Assembly (NCBI GenBank): GCA_020633675.1
Contig: JACKDE010000001.1
Span: 372,001-436,000 of the forward strand
Direction: 5' to 3'
Source: Deferribacteres bacterium
Lineage (GTDB): Bacteria; Zhuqueibacterota; Zhuqueibacteria; Zhuqueibacterales; Geothermadaptataceae
DNA: 64,000 bases
Within the stretch, counting starts at the first letter, position 1. The number at the start of each line of letters is the position of its first letter. A program made the translations under genes and the position numbers. The notes beneath the pieces are model-generated. The model ran no database searches, had not been told where the DNA came from, and saw only the letters and a program-made list of their open reading frames with translations. Shown here one piece after another: positions 43,860 through 53,017 of the stretch.

Positions 43860-44480
43860 ATGCGTATGAATCGGATTTTTTTTTCAGCATTGGGGCTGCT
43901 GATCATGCTGGCTCTGTTAGCGGGGAATTACTGGATTTTTCAAACAGCTTTTTCGGTCGACTATTTGGAATGGTATCTCAAAAATGGCGCGCTGTTTGGC
44001 ATTGCCACCACTGCCTGCTCACTGGTGTGGGGCAATATGCGCGAACACGCAGGCCTGATCTCTGCAAATCCATGGAATTATTTAGGCTCGTACCTGCAAC
44101 TGATCGGCTTGCCCATTTATACATTTGGAACACACTTAAAAAGCGATGACCAGAAAACTGTGCAAAGGCCACTCTTCGATTCGCTCATGACGGTGATCTT
44201 GTTCACCTCGATTTGTGCGGTTCTGTTGCTATGGTTGATCGTGGTGGTGCCTTTGCAGTACTTCGTGTATTTGATTGTGGGTGCACCCGGGCGATTGATG
44301 CGAAACTCCCAACGGCAGGCGATTGCGATGTTTAGACATTCAAGGTTGGAAGTGAAGGAGATCGGCAGGGAAGAGCCTTTGCCACAAGGCTGGTGGCATG
44401 CCAGCCTCGCCGACAAGCCGGTCGCCATAACAGGCTTGTTCAGCTCGCTGTTTTTTCTTGTAGTTAAATCATTGCTGTGA
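43860..44480 (+). CDS. hypothetical membrane protein
   Basis: 206-aa protein with hydrophobic segments at about residues 8-28, 44-60, 76-92 and 108-145, and a C-terminal WWHASLADKPVAITGLFSSLFFL that ends in another hydrophobic stretch. The loop APGRLMRNSQRQ is basic and probably cytosolic. I recognise no family. ATG at 43860 or 43866 are both possible; GGAG lies upstream. It lies between the STAS gene and the SRPBCC gene, without clear coupling to either. Confidence 0.7.
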   Translation: MRMNRIFFSALGLLIMLALLAGNYWIFQTAFSVDYLEWYLKNGALFGIATTACSLVWGNMREHAGLISANPWNYLGSYLQLIGLPIYTFGTHLKSDDQKTVQRPLFDSLMTVILFTSICAVLLLWLIVVVPLQYFVYLIVGAPGRLMRNSQRQAIAMFRHSRLEVKEIGREEPLPQGWWHASLADKPVAITGLFSSLFFLVVKSLL

Positions 44481-44604
44481 TCAAATTGTTGTATGGATAA
44501 TATGATGCCTGTGCACAATCCACATAAGAATTCGTCCCGATTATTTTGCATTTTAGATTCACCTGCAGTAGCTTTGGTGTTTTAAAAAATAAGGGAGGTT
44601 TACA

Positions 44605-45189
44605 ATGAAAGTCTTAAAAGGCATACTCATTTTCATTGGCGCGATTGTCGTGTTGTATTTTGTCGTCGCTCTCTTTCTTCCAACTTCTTATGAACTCGAC
44701 CGCTCGATTATCATCAACAAATCGCCTGATGTGGTATTTGGGCAAGTCTCGGATTTCAATAACTGGATGGGATGGAATCCCTGGACAAAAATGGAGCCGA
44801 CTGCCAAGAGCACTATTTCCGGACAGCCCGGCACCGTTGGCCACTCCTGGGAATGGGATGGCAAACAGATCGGCAGCGGCAAACTCACATTTGCTGCGAT
44901 TACACCTCCGCAGTCCATTCATTCGAAGATGGTCTTTTACCGGCCAATGGAAGGTACTGCTACAGATGACTGGACGTTCGAGTCCACGGAGGGTGGCACC
45001 AAGGTCACCTGGACCAGCGCTGGGGAATTGCCGTACGGCGCTGCACGCTATATGGGCTTGATGATGGACTCCATGCTTGGCACACAAATGGAGCAGGGGC
45101 TGAGCGACTTAAAAGGGATTTGTGAATCACTTCCCGAAATGGACACACAAAACGAAAAAATGGAAGAGGAGACGAGTGGCAGCAACTAA
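44605..45189 (+). CDS. SRPBCC/polyketide-cyclase-like protein with N-terminal membrane anchor
   Basis: 194-aa protein. An N-terminal hydrophobic helix (~5-26, GILIFIGAIVVLYFVVALFL) precedes a START/SRPBCC fold: YELDRSIIINKSPDVVFGQVSDFNNWMGWNPW is the typical first strand-helix-strand, with the late ARYMGLMMDSMLG helix. Such proteins bind hydrophobic ligands. AGGGAGG precedes the ATG. Its last 14 nt overlap the following oxidoreductase gene, whose GTG start lies inside it, so the two are translationally coupled. Confidence 0.88.
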   Translation: MKVLKGILIFIGAIVVLYFVVALFLPTSYELDRSIIINKSPDVVFGQVSDFNNWMGWNPWTKMEPTAKSTISGQPGTVGHSWEWDGKQIGSGKLTFAAITPPQSIHSKMVFYRPMEGTATDDWTFESTEGGTKVTWTSAGELPYGAARYMGLMMDSMLGTQMEQGLSDLKGICESLPEMDTQNEKMEEETSGSN

Positions 45190-46537
45190 CCAACCACCTG
45201 TTGAAGCGGGAAATAAAATCAATCGCCGGCAATTCGTGCAGACCTCAGCGGCAGCCGGGGCTGGGCTTGTGTTATCGCCCAACCTGTTGCGCGCATCTTT
45301 TTTCAATCAAAGCGATAATCTGAATGTGGCGATAATCGGGGTTGGCGCACAGGGGCAGGTGCTGTTGAGCGCGTGCCTGAAAATTCCGAATATTCGCTTT
45401 AAAGCTGTCTGCGATATCTGGGAAGACTACAATCTTAAGCGTGCATACAACCTGCTGAAAAAATATCGTCACGATGTCACGGCTTACGTCGACCATCAGG
45501 ATATGCTGGCCCAGGAAAAGGACCTCGACGCGGTGATCATCGCCTCGCCCGATTTTTGGCACGCTCGCCATGCTGTCGATTGCCTTGGCGCCGGCCTGAA
45601 CGTCTATCTCGAAAAGGAGATGTCCAATACGCTGGAAGGCGCGCGGCAGATTGTACAAGCGGCCAAAAAAAGTGACAAGTTGCTGCAAATCGGGCATCAG
45701 CGGCGAAGCAATCCGTGGTATCTGCATTCCTACCATAAATTGGTGAAAGAAGCCAATGCCCTCGGCACCATCACCACAGTAAACGGGCAATGGAACCGTT
45801 CGGTTCAGCCCGATAATGGCTGGCCCGTCAAATACGCCATTCCGCCTGCAATTCTGAGAAAATATGGCTACGACAACATGCACCAGCATCGCAATTGGCG
45901 CTGGTACAAAGGCAAGGGCGGTGGCCCGATCGTCGATCTCGGCTCGCACCAGATCGATATTTACAACTGGTTTATAGGCACCCAGCCGCGCGCGGTGATG
46001 GCAAGTGGCGGCACCGATTATTATGATAAAAACACCCACGAGTGGTACGATACCGTGCTCGCGACCTATGAATACGAGACCGAAAACGGTATTGTACGCG
46101 CTTTTTACCAAACGATCACCACCAACAGCAATCAGGGCTATCACGAAGTTTTTATGGGCGATCAAGGTGCCCTGGTGGTGTCGGAGTCGGCTGGCAAAAA
46201 CGGCATTTATCGCGAGCCGAGCGCACCGGAGTGGGACAAGTGGGTAGAGCTTGGCTATCTGAATGCACCGGTCGCGCCGGCCGCACCAGTTGCAACTGGT
46301 GCGGTGCTGGATGTGCGCGAAACCGTGCCGCCACCCAAGTACACCATGCCGGTACAATTCAACGATCCCTATCATAAGCCTCATTTGGAGAATTTTTTCA
46401 ATTCCATTCGTGGCAAAGAAACGCTTAATTGCCCGGTCGAGATCGGCTACGAAACCGCTGTCACCGTGCTGAAAGTCAACGAGGCTGTTGCCTCCGGCCG
46501 CCGGCTTACCTTCAAGCCGGAGGAGTTTGTGGCTTGA
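45176..46537 (+). CDS. Tat-exported Gfo/Idh/MocA oxidoreductase, cytochrome operon
   Basis: 453-aa enzyme starting at GTG 45176, with GAGGAG just upstream. Tat signal INRRQFVQTSAAAGAGLVLS at about residues 16-35, Rossmann motif VAIIGVGAQGQVLLSA, catalytic EKE in YLEKEMSNT (EKP in most members), and C-terminal domain with DLGSHQIDIYNWF. Pro replaced by Glu after EK occurs in some exported homologues. It overlaps the SRPBCC gene and its stop overlaps the TTG start of the seven-haem cytochrome gene, placing it in a tight operon with electron-transfer proteins. Periplasmic oxidation of a sugar-like substrate is likely. Confidence 0.9.
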   Translation: MAATNQPPVEAGNKINRRQFVQTSAAAGAGLVLSPNLLRASFFNQSDNLNVAIIGVGAQGQVLLSACLKIPNIRFKAVCDIWEDYNLKRAYNLLKKYRHDVTAYVDHQDMLAQEKDLDAVIIASPDFWHARHAVDCLGAGLNVYLEKEMSNTLEGARQIVQAAKKSDKLLQIGHQRRSNPWYLHSYHKLVKEANALGTITTVNGQWNRSVQPDNGWPVKYAIPPAILRKYGYDNMHQHRNWRWYKGKGGGPIVDLGSHQIDIYNWFIGTQPRAVMASGGTDYYDKNTHEWYDTVLATYEYETENGIVRAFYQTITTNSNQGYHEVFMGDQGALVVSESAGKNGIYREPSAPEWDKWVELGYLNAPVAPAAPVATGAVLDVRETVPPPKYTMPVQFNDPYHKPHLENFFNSIRGKETLNCPVEIGYETAVTVLKVNEAVASGRRLTFKPEEFVA

Positions 46538-48432
46538 AAGCGTTCAAATGTCACTTTTACAATCTCATCCAATTCAAACGCCGCAAGTCGATTCAGCTTT
46601 GCAGTGCTTTTGTTTTGCTTTTCCCATTATCCGTTCTTCCCCAGGAAAGCATGCTCGGCGATGTCAGTGATGGCAGCCGCGCCGTACCGGTGCATTTGAT
46701 CAAGCTCTACGATGAAGATGGCTCGGTGATCCGTCCGAACGAGACCCATCTCTTGCCGTTTTCTACTCGCGAGACCTGCGGCAAATGTCATGATTACCAA
46801 AAAATCAGTGCAGGCCTGCATTTCAGTGCCGGAAACCCCGCGGTACCGGCTGGCAGAAAAGGCGAGCCATGGGTGCTGACCGATCCGGTCACCGCCACCC
46901 AAATCCCGATTTCTCAGCGCGGCTGGAGTGGGACCTATCTGCCAGGTTCGCTCAGCATCACTCCGATGCAGTTTCTGCAAAAGTTCGGCGCGCACCTGCC
47001 AGGCGGTGGTATCGGAGAAGCGGATTCGCTGATCCCTGCGGAAAATTATTTGCGCTGGCAGGTGTCCGGCAAACTTGAAATCAATTGCCTGAGCTGTCAT
47101 GATGGCGAAGCAGCACACGATCAGTCGCAATTCGCGGCGCAAATGCCGAAGCAGAATTTTCGCTGGGCAGCAGCGGCCAGCAGCGGTTTTGCAAAAGTCT
47201 CGGGTTCCGCCAAAGACATGCCCGAGCAATACGATATCTACACCGCCGTTCCGGCCTCCGTCACGGACAAGATTCCTCCGAGTGTGAGCTATGAGCGGAG
47301 CCGGTTCAATAGCAAAAATGAAGTCTTTTTCGACATTGTGCGCGATATCCCTTCGGAACGCTGCTATTTTTGTCATTCAACCAAAGTCAGCAGCGTCGAG
47401 CGCTGGCAACAGGATGACGATGTGCATGTGCAGGCAGGCATGCTCTGTGTCGATTGCCACAGCAATAGCCTCGATCACAACATGACGCGTGGAGCTGAAA
47501 GCGAAGCCGCATCCACGCACGCGTCTTCGCTGACCTGCGAAGGCTGCCACCTTGGCGGGGAGGATCGGCCGATGCTCGCCGGCAGGTTCGGCGCACCAAA
47601 ACCACAGCATTTGGGTATTCCCCCTGTACATTTCGACAAAATGAGCTGCACGGCCTGCCATTCCGGCCCATTGCCGACAGAGCAAATTGCCACAGTAAAA
47701 ACATCCCGTGCCCACAAACTCGGCACCCATGGCGTCCTGAAAAATGACGAAGTGCTGCCGCGCATTCTATCTCCTGTTTTCGCTAAACTGGAAAATGGCA
47801 AAATCGCGCCGCATAAACTGCTGTGGCCATCCTTTTGGGCTGAGCTGCATGGCGATAGCCTTGCACCGTTGTTGCCGGAGCGCGTGCAGCCTTTCCTGAT
47901 CGCCAGCTATGTGGCTGACTCCATTAAAGCGCCGGGCAACTGGGTTGATATGCCGGACTCGATGATTGTGGCAGTGCTGGATACACTGGCAAAGCTGGAC
48001 AGCGTCGGCACACAATTCGGCTATATTGCGGGTGGCAATCTGGTTAAACTGGTGTCCAGCGGCACATTGACTTCCGTATCGCACAGGGCTGCCAATCCGT
48101 ATATGTGGCCGGTTGCGCACGATGTTCGGCCGGCTGCACAATCGCTCGGTGTGCGTGGCTGCGATGATTGTCACAGCACCGGCTCACCATTCTATTTTAG
48201 CGAAGTAGGCATTGCAACGCCGCTGGCCTCCGGGCACAGAGCAGTGCTGACGATGGCAGAATTTCAGGGTTCGAGCGCATTGTATCAGAGCGCCTTCGCG
48301 CTGTCCTTTCTGTTCCGACCCTGGCTCAAAATTCTCATCATAGCCTCAACGCTGATCATCGCTGCGGTTGTGCTGGTTTATGCATTTCAAGGGTTGGCGG
48401 GACTTTTAAAAACTTTCGCAGAGGAAAATTAA
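46534..48432 (+). CDS. seven-haem cytochrome c, membrane-anchored
   Basis: 632-aa multihaem cytochrome. CxxCH motifs begin at Cys 82 (CGKCH), 185 (CLSCH), 277 (CYFCH), 305 (CVDCH), 335 (CEGCH), 372 (CTACH) and 543 (CDDCH). An N-terminal signal (~15-38) exports it and a C-terminal helix (ILIIASTLIIAAVVLVYAF) anchors it in the inner membrane. The start is TTG 46534 in a TTGA overlap with the oxidoreductase stop, with GGAGGAG eight bases upstream. It should move electrons between quinol or cytochrome b and a periplasmic partner. No named family was recognised, though the arrangement is like octahaem/tetrathionate-reductase-type cytochromes. Confidence 0.92.
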   Translation: MKAFKCHFYNLIQFKRRKSIQLCSAFVLLFPLSVLPQESMLGDVSDGSRAVPVHLIKLYDEDGSVIRPNETHLLPFSTRETCGKCHDYQKISAGLHFSAGNPAVPAGRKGEPWVLTDPVTATQIPISQRGWSGTYLPGSLSITPMQFLQKFGAHLPGGGIGEADSLIPAENYLRWQVSGKLEINCLSCHDGEAAHDQSQFAAQMPKQNFRWAAAASSGFAKVSGSAKDMPEQYDIYTAVPASVTDKIPPSVSYERSRFNSKNEVFFDIVRDIPSERCYFCHSTKVSSVERWQQDDDVHVQAGMLCVDCHSNSLDHNMTRGAESEAASTHASSLTCEGCHLGGEDRPMLAGRFGAPKPQHLGIPPVHFDKMSCTACHSGPLPTEQIATVKTSRAHKLGTHGVLKNDEVLPRILSPVFAKLENGKIAPHKLLWPSFWAELHGDSLAPLLPERVQPFLIASYVADSIKAPGNWVDMPDSMIVAVLDTLAKLDSVGTQFGYIAGGNLVKLVSSGTLTSVSHRAANPYMWPVAHDVRPAAQSLGVRGCDDCHSTGSPFYFSEVGIATPLASGHRAVLTMAEFQGSSALYQSAFALSFLFRPWLKILIIASTLIIAAVVLVYAFQGLAGLLKTFAEEN

Positions 48433-48434
48433 GC

Positions 48435-49103
48435 ATGTTTCGCATCTTGCTGATTTGTGTATTTGCCAGTTCCATCGTCCTGTTTGTGTGGCACGCACGT
48501 TCGTTTTCTTTGAATGGTCAGCGTGCTTCATGGCTGCCACAGCCCGGACCGGCACAGCGCTCGATAAACGGCTTGCGCAAAATTGCCCTGCTGTTGGCAG
48601 CGGGATCTTTGCTGTTGCTGGTCTTCAGCGGTTTCCTGCCGAACATGGTCGTAGGGGCTGCGCCTTCCGGACTGCTGCTGCTGATTCATGTTGCCATTGC
48701 ACCGCTGTTCGCAGTGAGCCTGATGCTGTGGATTGTTTTGTCAGCACACAACAACGCCATGCAAGAGCAGGACTGGCGCCAGCTTGTCTCATTGTTCCGC
48801 AAATCTTCTGAAGAATCCGTACAAAACGACGCAGCAAACCGAACAGCCATTTTAAAAATATGTTTTTGGTGCCTGGCGATTCTGGCTGTGCCAGTCAGCC
48901 TCACAGTGATGCTGAGCATGACCACGTTATTGGGCACTTCAGGCCAGAATACTGCTCTCAGTCTGCACAAGTACAGTGCCCTGGCGTTTTTCCTGATCGC
49001 CGTGGTGATGGCACATTTTGTTTTAGCCGGTCAACGGCAGAATAATCCATCCAAATCATCCTCCAAAAAGCAGGCTGCCATCGATGCCTCTGCCAAAAAT
49101 TGA
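48435..49103 (+). CDS. cytochrome-b-like membrane protein of the cytochrome operon
   Basis: 222-aa protein with five predicted transmembrane helices (about 2-20, 48-69, 79-104, 138-162 and 178-198). Histidines His85 in TM3 and His178/His194 in TM5 are positioned as possible haem b ligands, which fits a cytochrome b subunit passing electrons from quinol to the preceding multihaem cytochrome. Haem binding is inferred only from placement. It begins 2 bp after the cytochrome stop and overlaps ApbE by 20 bp, so it is part of the same operon. Confidence 0.75.
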   Translation: MFRILLICVFASSIVLFVWHARSFSLNGQRASWLPQPGPAQRSINGLRKIALLLAAGSLLLLVFSGFLPNMVVGAAPSGLLLLIHVAIAPLFAVSLMLWIVLSAHNNAMQEQDWRQLVSLFRKSSEESVQNDAANRTAILKICFWCLAILAVPVSLTVMLSMTTLLGTSGQNTALSLHKYSALAFFLIAVVMAHFVLAGQRQNNPSKSSSKKQAAIDASAKN

Positions 49104-50058
49104 ACTGAATCCTGCTGCAACCGATCTGCCTGCTTTTCATCGCTTTTCCCACCGTGCGATGGCCACTGTTTTCGAGATTTTTATCGTTTGTGACGATTTT
49201 CATTATGCTGAACAGGCTGCGCATGCAGCGTTCACTGAGCTCTATTTCATCGAAATGGAGCTGAGCCGCTATGTGCCCGGCAGCGATATTTCGCGCATCA
49301 ATACGCTGCCGCCGAACCGGATTTTGCAGATTGGCCATTATGCTTTCGAATGCCTTAACGCTTGCAAAACGCTGCATACGCAAACGAATGGCACCTTTGA
49401 TGTGTCTGTTGGGGCGGTGCTGGATTGCTGGCGGCAGGCTGGCAAAAAGGGCCAGGTGCCAGATGAAGCAGAATTGGCTGCGGCGAAACAGAAAACCGGC
49501 CTGGCCCGCCTGGATCTGGACGAAGCAACTCATACCGTTTGCCTCACTGGTGAGCACGCGATTTTGATCGATCTTGGCGGCTATGGCAAAGGCTATGCGG
49601 TAGACCGGCTGGCTGAATTGCTGGACGAATGGAGCATCGAGCATGCCCTGGTTCATGGCGGCACTAGCTCGGTTTTGGGCCGTGGCGATTTACAGCCGGG
49701 ACATGGCTGGCCGGTCTCCCTCAGTCTGCCGGAGGCCGGACAAGCCTTTGCCACCTCTGCGTTGCGAAATCGTGCCCTCAATGGCTCCGGCTTGCAAAAA
49801 GGCCAGCACATTATCGATCCGCGTACCGGCGAGCCGACAACCTCGCAATGCGCGGCCTGGGCTGCCACCAGCAAGGCCGGCATCGGCGATGCGCTATCGA
49901 CCGCTTTTATGATTATGTCTCCGCCGGAAGTGGAAGCCTTTTGCGCTGCCAATCCTGATGTGCAGGCCATGCTGATTCTCGATGAAAATCCAGGTGATGA
50001 TGTCAATCACAAAATACGGCAATTTGGTGCCTGGCTGCAGCCGGCGCCATCCATTTGA
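49084..50058 (+). CDS. apbE: FAD:protein FMN transferase (ApbE family)
   Basis: 324-aa enzyme that attaches FMN covalently to Ser/Thr of target flavoproteins, using FAD and Mg2+. Family motifs: RAMATVFEI near residue 20, MELSRYVPGSDISRIN (~58-73), GTFDVSVGAVLD (~101-112), IDLGGYGKGYAVDR (~161-174), the HGGTSSVLGRG block (~190-200) and an Asp/Thr-rich metal site late (DALSTAFMIM). No clear lipobox or signal peptide is seen. It is last in the cytochrome operon, overlapping the previous gene. Its target flavoprotein is not evident in the window. Confidence 0.93.
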   Translation: MPLPKIELNPAATDLPAFHRFSHRAMATVFEIFIVCDDFHYAEQAAHAAFTELYFIEMELSRYVPGSDISRINTLPPNRILQIGHYAFECLNACKTLHTQTNGTFDVSVGAVLDCWRQAGKKGQVPDEAELAAAKQKTGLARLDLDEATHTVCLTGEHAILIDLGGYGKGYAVDRLAELLDEWSIEHALVHGGTSSVLGRGDLQPGHGWPVSLSLPEAGQAFATSALRNRALNGSGLQKGQHIIDPRTGEPTTSQCAAWAATSKAGIGDALSTAFMIMSPPEVEAFCAANPDVQAMLILDENPGDDVNHKIRQFGAWLQPAPSI

Positions 50059-50543
50059 TCCGCTTTTTAAACCTGCTATTGGAACCACGCTTGCATAAAA
50101 CTAATGCAGATGAGCTACAGTCAAAAATTACCACCAAGCCCAAAAGATATTATATCGATATTCAAAAAAAAGTCCGGCAGCCACTCTTTTCCTATGGCAA
50201 AATGTGATTCTATCTCTTGATGCTGTTTGTTTTCAGCCATTGGCTGTTGGCAAATTTTGGCAATAGCAAACACCCAATAGCCGGAGCATGCAAAGCATCT
50301 TGTCGATCATAGGCATCCTGTCAAAAACCAAACGTGAAAAATCGGGTAGTCCGCGCGACGGACGTATTCAGTAAGGAACTCTTCGCACGTTCCGGGATTT
50401 AATGGAAAGGCTTGTTCATTTGGAATAGACAGTTGGAATAGACAGTCGCCGCATAAAAATTCTTTGGGCAATATGCCTTTTTGTGGAAATTCGGAATGAT
50501 TCATGGCTGAATTTCTTCATATTTCGAAAAACAGGAGCAGGAA
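50059..50543. other. 485-bp gene-free stretch with small palindromes
   Basis: No convincing gene. CAGCCA-T-TGGCTG is a perfect palindrome at 50234-50246, within a tract of 'AGCCAATAGCC'-like words typical of decayed intergenic repeats. A 65-codon reverse frame (50307-50504) has no good ribosome site. The promoter of the next gene must lie near the right end. Confidence 0.5.
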
Positions 50544-51953
50544 ATGCTGAATCGTAATTGGATGATCGTCGCTATAATGTTACTTTTTGGCCTGACAACA
50601 CAGGCGTTCGCAGATAAAACGATTGAGGTGAAAACTCTACAGGGCGCGGATCTGCCCGGAATTGAAGCAGGCATTGCCGTGCCCACCAGCAACGATTTTA
50701 TCGAAATCGATGGCTATATTTCCGCCACAGCCTATCACGACAACACCAGCCTGTATTTGGCACTCTCCGCACAAGAGAAGTCGATAGATCGCAGCCTGCG
50801 TGAAATCGGTTTGGCGCTAACCTTCAAGGGCAAAAGGCATGAGTTCAGCATCCGCTTGCAACCTGCTGGCGGCATGATGGGTGGCGGACGTCCGGTGCGC
50901 ATTGCCAGTGGAATCGAACCGCTGTTGCCACAGTACCTCAACGATCGTTTGCGCGACTTTATGCCGCCGAGTGATTATTCGGCCTACCTGGTTCCGGACA
51001 AAAAGCGGCGCAGCGGCCAACTGATTGTGCCGGAATTTGATGCGCTGTATCAGGACTCTTCGGCGATTTTAGTGATGCGAATCCCACTCGAGAATCCTGT
51101 TTACCCCGAAGGCGTGCTGCCCTTTGAAAAAGATGGCAAGCTCAAGGTCGAGGTAGAGATCGGGGATGATTTTTTGTCGCGCGGTGTCATGGGTAGAATG
51201 GGAGGCATGACGTCTGCGGGCGGCAGGTTTCCATCCAATCAGTTCGGCGAAAACGATGGTGACAGGCCTGTTTTTGGGCACGAAAAGTTTGATGCTGAAT
51301 TATTGATGCCAGGGTGGGCGGACATGCCACAAGGCGGGAAAGCCGCACCAAGTGATTTCAATCTATCCGCTTACCTCGAAGAACTCGATGCATGGTCAGC
51401 GCAATCGTCTCTCGGCGGGCGCGGTGGCTTTGGCGGTGGACGTCCGGGACCGGGTGGCATGCCGCCTGTGTCGTTTCAAGCCCTGTTTGCCGGCGAACAG
51501 ATCGTCAAGAGCGGCATTGAATACGTCTCAACCTTTCTGGATTTATCGAATGAAGAAAAGCAAAAGGCCTATGCGGATGTGCGCGACCAATGGCAGACCA
51601 GCGAGTATTTTCCGGTGCTACTGACGATGCGCACCAACATGCACGAAAGCTATCTCGATTTAAAGCGCTGGACCCTTTTTGTCGAAGATGAAGATCACCG
51701 TCAGTACGAAGCGCTAAAAGTGGAGGATGTAACGAATGTCGGTATGCGATCCCGGCCCGAAGGCGAAGATGGTCCAGAATTGGGGCGCTCTGTTTTTTCT
51801 GCGCGCATGAAGCGCCTGGTGCTGTTGTTTCCGCGCGAGAGTTTCTCCGGCAAACAAATTTGGCAGAAAAAAGGCAGCAAAATGACTTTTGTCATGATCT
51901 CCAACGACCACCCCGACCAGCGCCTGGAGGCTGAATGGCGCATCCCGAAATAG
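50544..51953 (+). CDS. secreted hypothetical protein with Gly-rich linker
   Basis: 469-aa exported protein. Signal peptide ~1-23 (TTQAFA). Residues ~45-230 show a beta-sandwich pattern opening with FIEIDGYISATAYHDNTSLYLAL, like CBM9/DOMON carbohydrate- or haem-binding domains. A Gly/Pro-rich linker (GGRGGFGGGRPGPGG, ~290-305) separates a C-terminal region that ends with a regulatory-like beta domain. No catalytic motif recognised. It follows the cytochrome operon but after 485 bp, so is probably independent; a DOMON-type domain would fit electron or sugar binding. Confidence 0.75.
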   Translation: MLNRNWMIVAIMLLFGLTTQAFADKTIEVKTLQGADLPGIEAGIAVPTSNDFIEIDGYISATAYHDNTSLYLALSAQEKSIDRSLREIGLALTFKGKRHEFSIRLQPAGGMMGGGRPVRIASGIEPLLPQYLNDRLRDFMPPSDYSAYLVPDKKRRSGQLIVPEFDALYQDSSAILVMRIPLENPVYPEGVLPFEKDGKLKVEVEIGDDFLSRGVMGRMGGMTSAGGRFPSNQFGENDGDRPVFGHEKFDAELLMPGWADMPQGGKAAPSDFNLSAYLEELDAWSAQSSLGGRGGFGGGRPGPGGMPPVSFQALFAGEQIVKSGIEYVSTFLDLSNEEKQKAYADVRDQWQTSEYFPVLLTMRTNMHESYLDLKRWTLFVEDEDHRQYEALKVEDVTNVGMRSRPEGEDGPELGRSVFSARMKRLVLLFPRESFSGKQIWQKKGSKMTFVMISNDHPDQRLEAEWRIPK

Positions 51954-51976
51954 AAAACTTGATCTGCAAAATAATC

Positions 51977-52038
51977 AAGCAGCGAGGCCTCCCCTCAGCG
52001 CCAGTTTGGCCGTGGTGAGCCCAGTGGCCTCGCTGCTT
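51977..52038. terminator. bidirectional terminator between convergent genes
   Basis: AAGCAGCGAGGCC (51977-51989) pairs exactly with GGCCTCGCTGCTT (52026-52038), enclosing a 36-nt loop and followed by TT. It separates the convergent genes ending at 51953 and 52066. Confidence 0.75.
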
Positions 52039-52065
52039 TTGATAAGAGCTAAGCAAAATTCATTT

Positions 52066-52971
52066 CTACAGTTTGGTCACTTCCAAAAACACGATGTTTT
52101 TAAACTCATCACGAAAAAGATGATAGTGATAGGCGTTTGGTGGCAGCCCCTGCAGCAAGGAAATCATCGCCTGCTCATCGCGGTAAAATAAATGCCAATC
52201 CATGAAGGTTTCGATATAGCCACTATCAATCAGATTAGGGGTGAAATTGGCGATAATGAATTTTCCTCCTTTCACGAGCATGCTAAAAACTCTGACGATT
52301 AGCTTTTTCACAAATGGATTTTTGAGATAGTCTGAAAGCCCCAGTGTATAAGCCAGGTCAAATTGAGGGAGTTGCAAATCGCTTTTGAGCAACTGCACCA
52401 CGTTTGCCTTGACCGTCTTAATCTGCCAGATTTCCTTCGCTTTTTCATCGACAATATGCAGGCTTTCTTCATCCGCATCCAGTCCGTAATAATTGCTGAT
52501 TTGTTTCAATGTGGATGGCGGCAGATCGAAAGCTTCCCGCATGTGCCCGCAGGCGAGAGAGAGAATGTTGAAGTGTTTCTTGTCGACTACGAGTTTTTTG
52601 ATGATATCCGCGATGATGAATCTGCGGCTGCGGACACTTTTAGGGCCAAGCATGCGATATTCCCAATTGTATACCTGGGAGCTGAACTGTGGTTGATATT
52701 CATAGAGGTAGTCCATGAGAATGGCATCACCTGCGTAGCCTCGCGGCTTGGTGTAGGCCCTGTGCGAGATCGGCGAAGTGTGGATGGCCTGGGTTAGTGG
52801 ATGGTCTCTGCAGATTTTCGTGCAGAAGGTTTGCCAGATGTCCTTTGGCCACCTGTTGCGGTATTTCCATAAATCAAAATAGACTTGGTTCAGCGCGATA
52901 TTGGTCTGTTGCTTTTGTAGCAGTTCACAGCTTCGGTCGAGCAAGGCGATGGCCGGTTCGAGTTCATTCAT
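52066..52971 (-). CDS. class I SAM-dependent methyltransferase, 3-OH-PAME-synthase-like
   Basis: 301-aa protein. An N-terminal helical region (~1-65) precedes the conserved HRAYTKPRGYAGDAILMDYLY block (~70-90), then a Rossmann methyltransferase fold (ILSLACGHMREAFDL as the SAM-binding motif I, YYGLDADEESL as motif II). The 'KPRGYAGD' signature is shared with the PhcB-type enzymes that make 3-hydroxypalmitate methyl ester, a quorum signal in Ralstonia. So a small-molecule methyl ester is possible, but the substrate cannot be concluded. GGAGG eight bases before ATG 52971 sets the start. Confidence 0.8.
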   Translation of the reverse strand: MNELEPAIALLDRSCELLQKQQTNIALNQVYFDLWKYRNRWPKDIWQTFCTKICRDHPLTQAIHTSPISHRAYTKPRGYAGDAILMDYLYEYQPQFSSQVYNWEYRMLGPKSVRSRRFIIADIIKKLVVDKKHFNILSLACGHMREAFDLPPSTLKQISNYYGLDADEESLHIVDEKAKEIWQIKTVKANVVQLLKSDLQLPQFDLAYTLGLSDYLKNPFVKKLIVRVFSMLVKGGKFIIANFTPNLIDSGYIETFMDWHLFYRDEQAMISLLQGLPPNAYHYHLFRDEFKNIVFLEVTKL

Positions 52972-53017
52972 CGAAACTTCCTCCATTCAAGCCGGGATAA
53001 ATTGGATTACTAAGCGC

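Noticed and set aside
50307..50504. 65-codon reverse open frame upstream of the secreted 469-aa protein gene
   Set aside because: No usable Shine-Dalgarno, no recognisable motif, and it overlaps palindromic intergenic sequence; could be real but cannot be supported.
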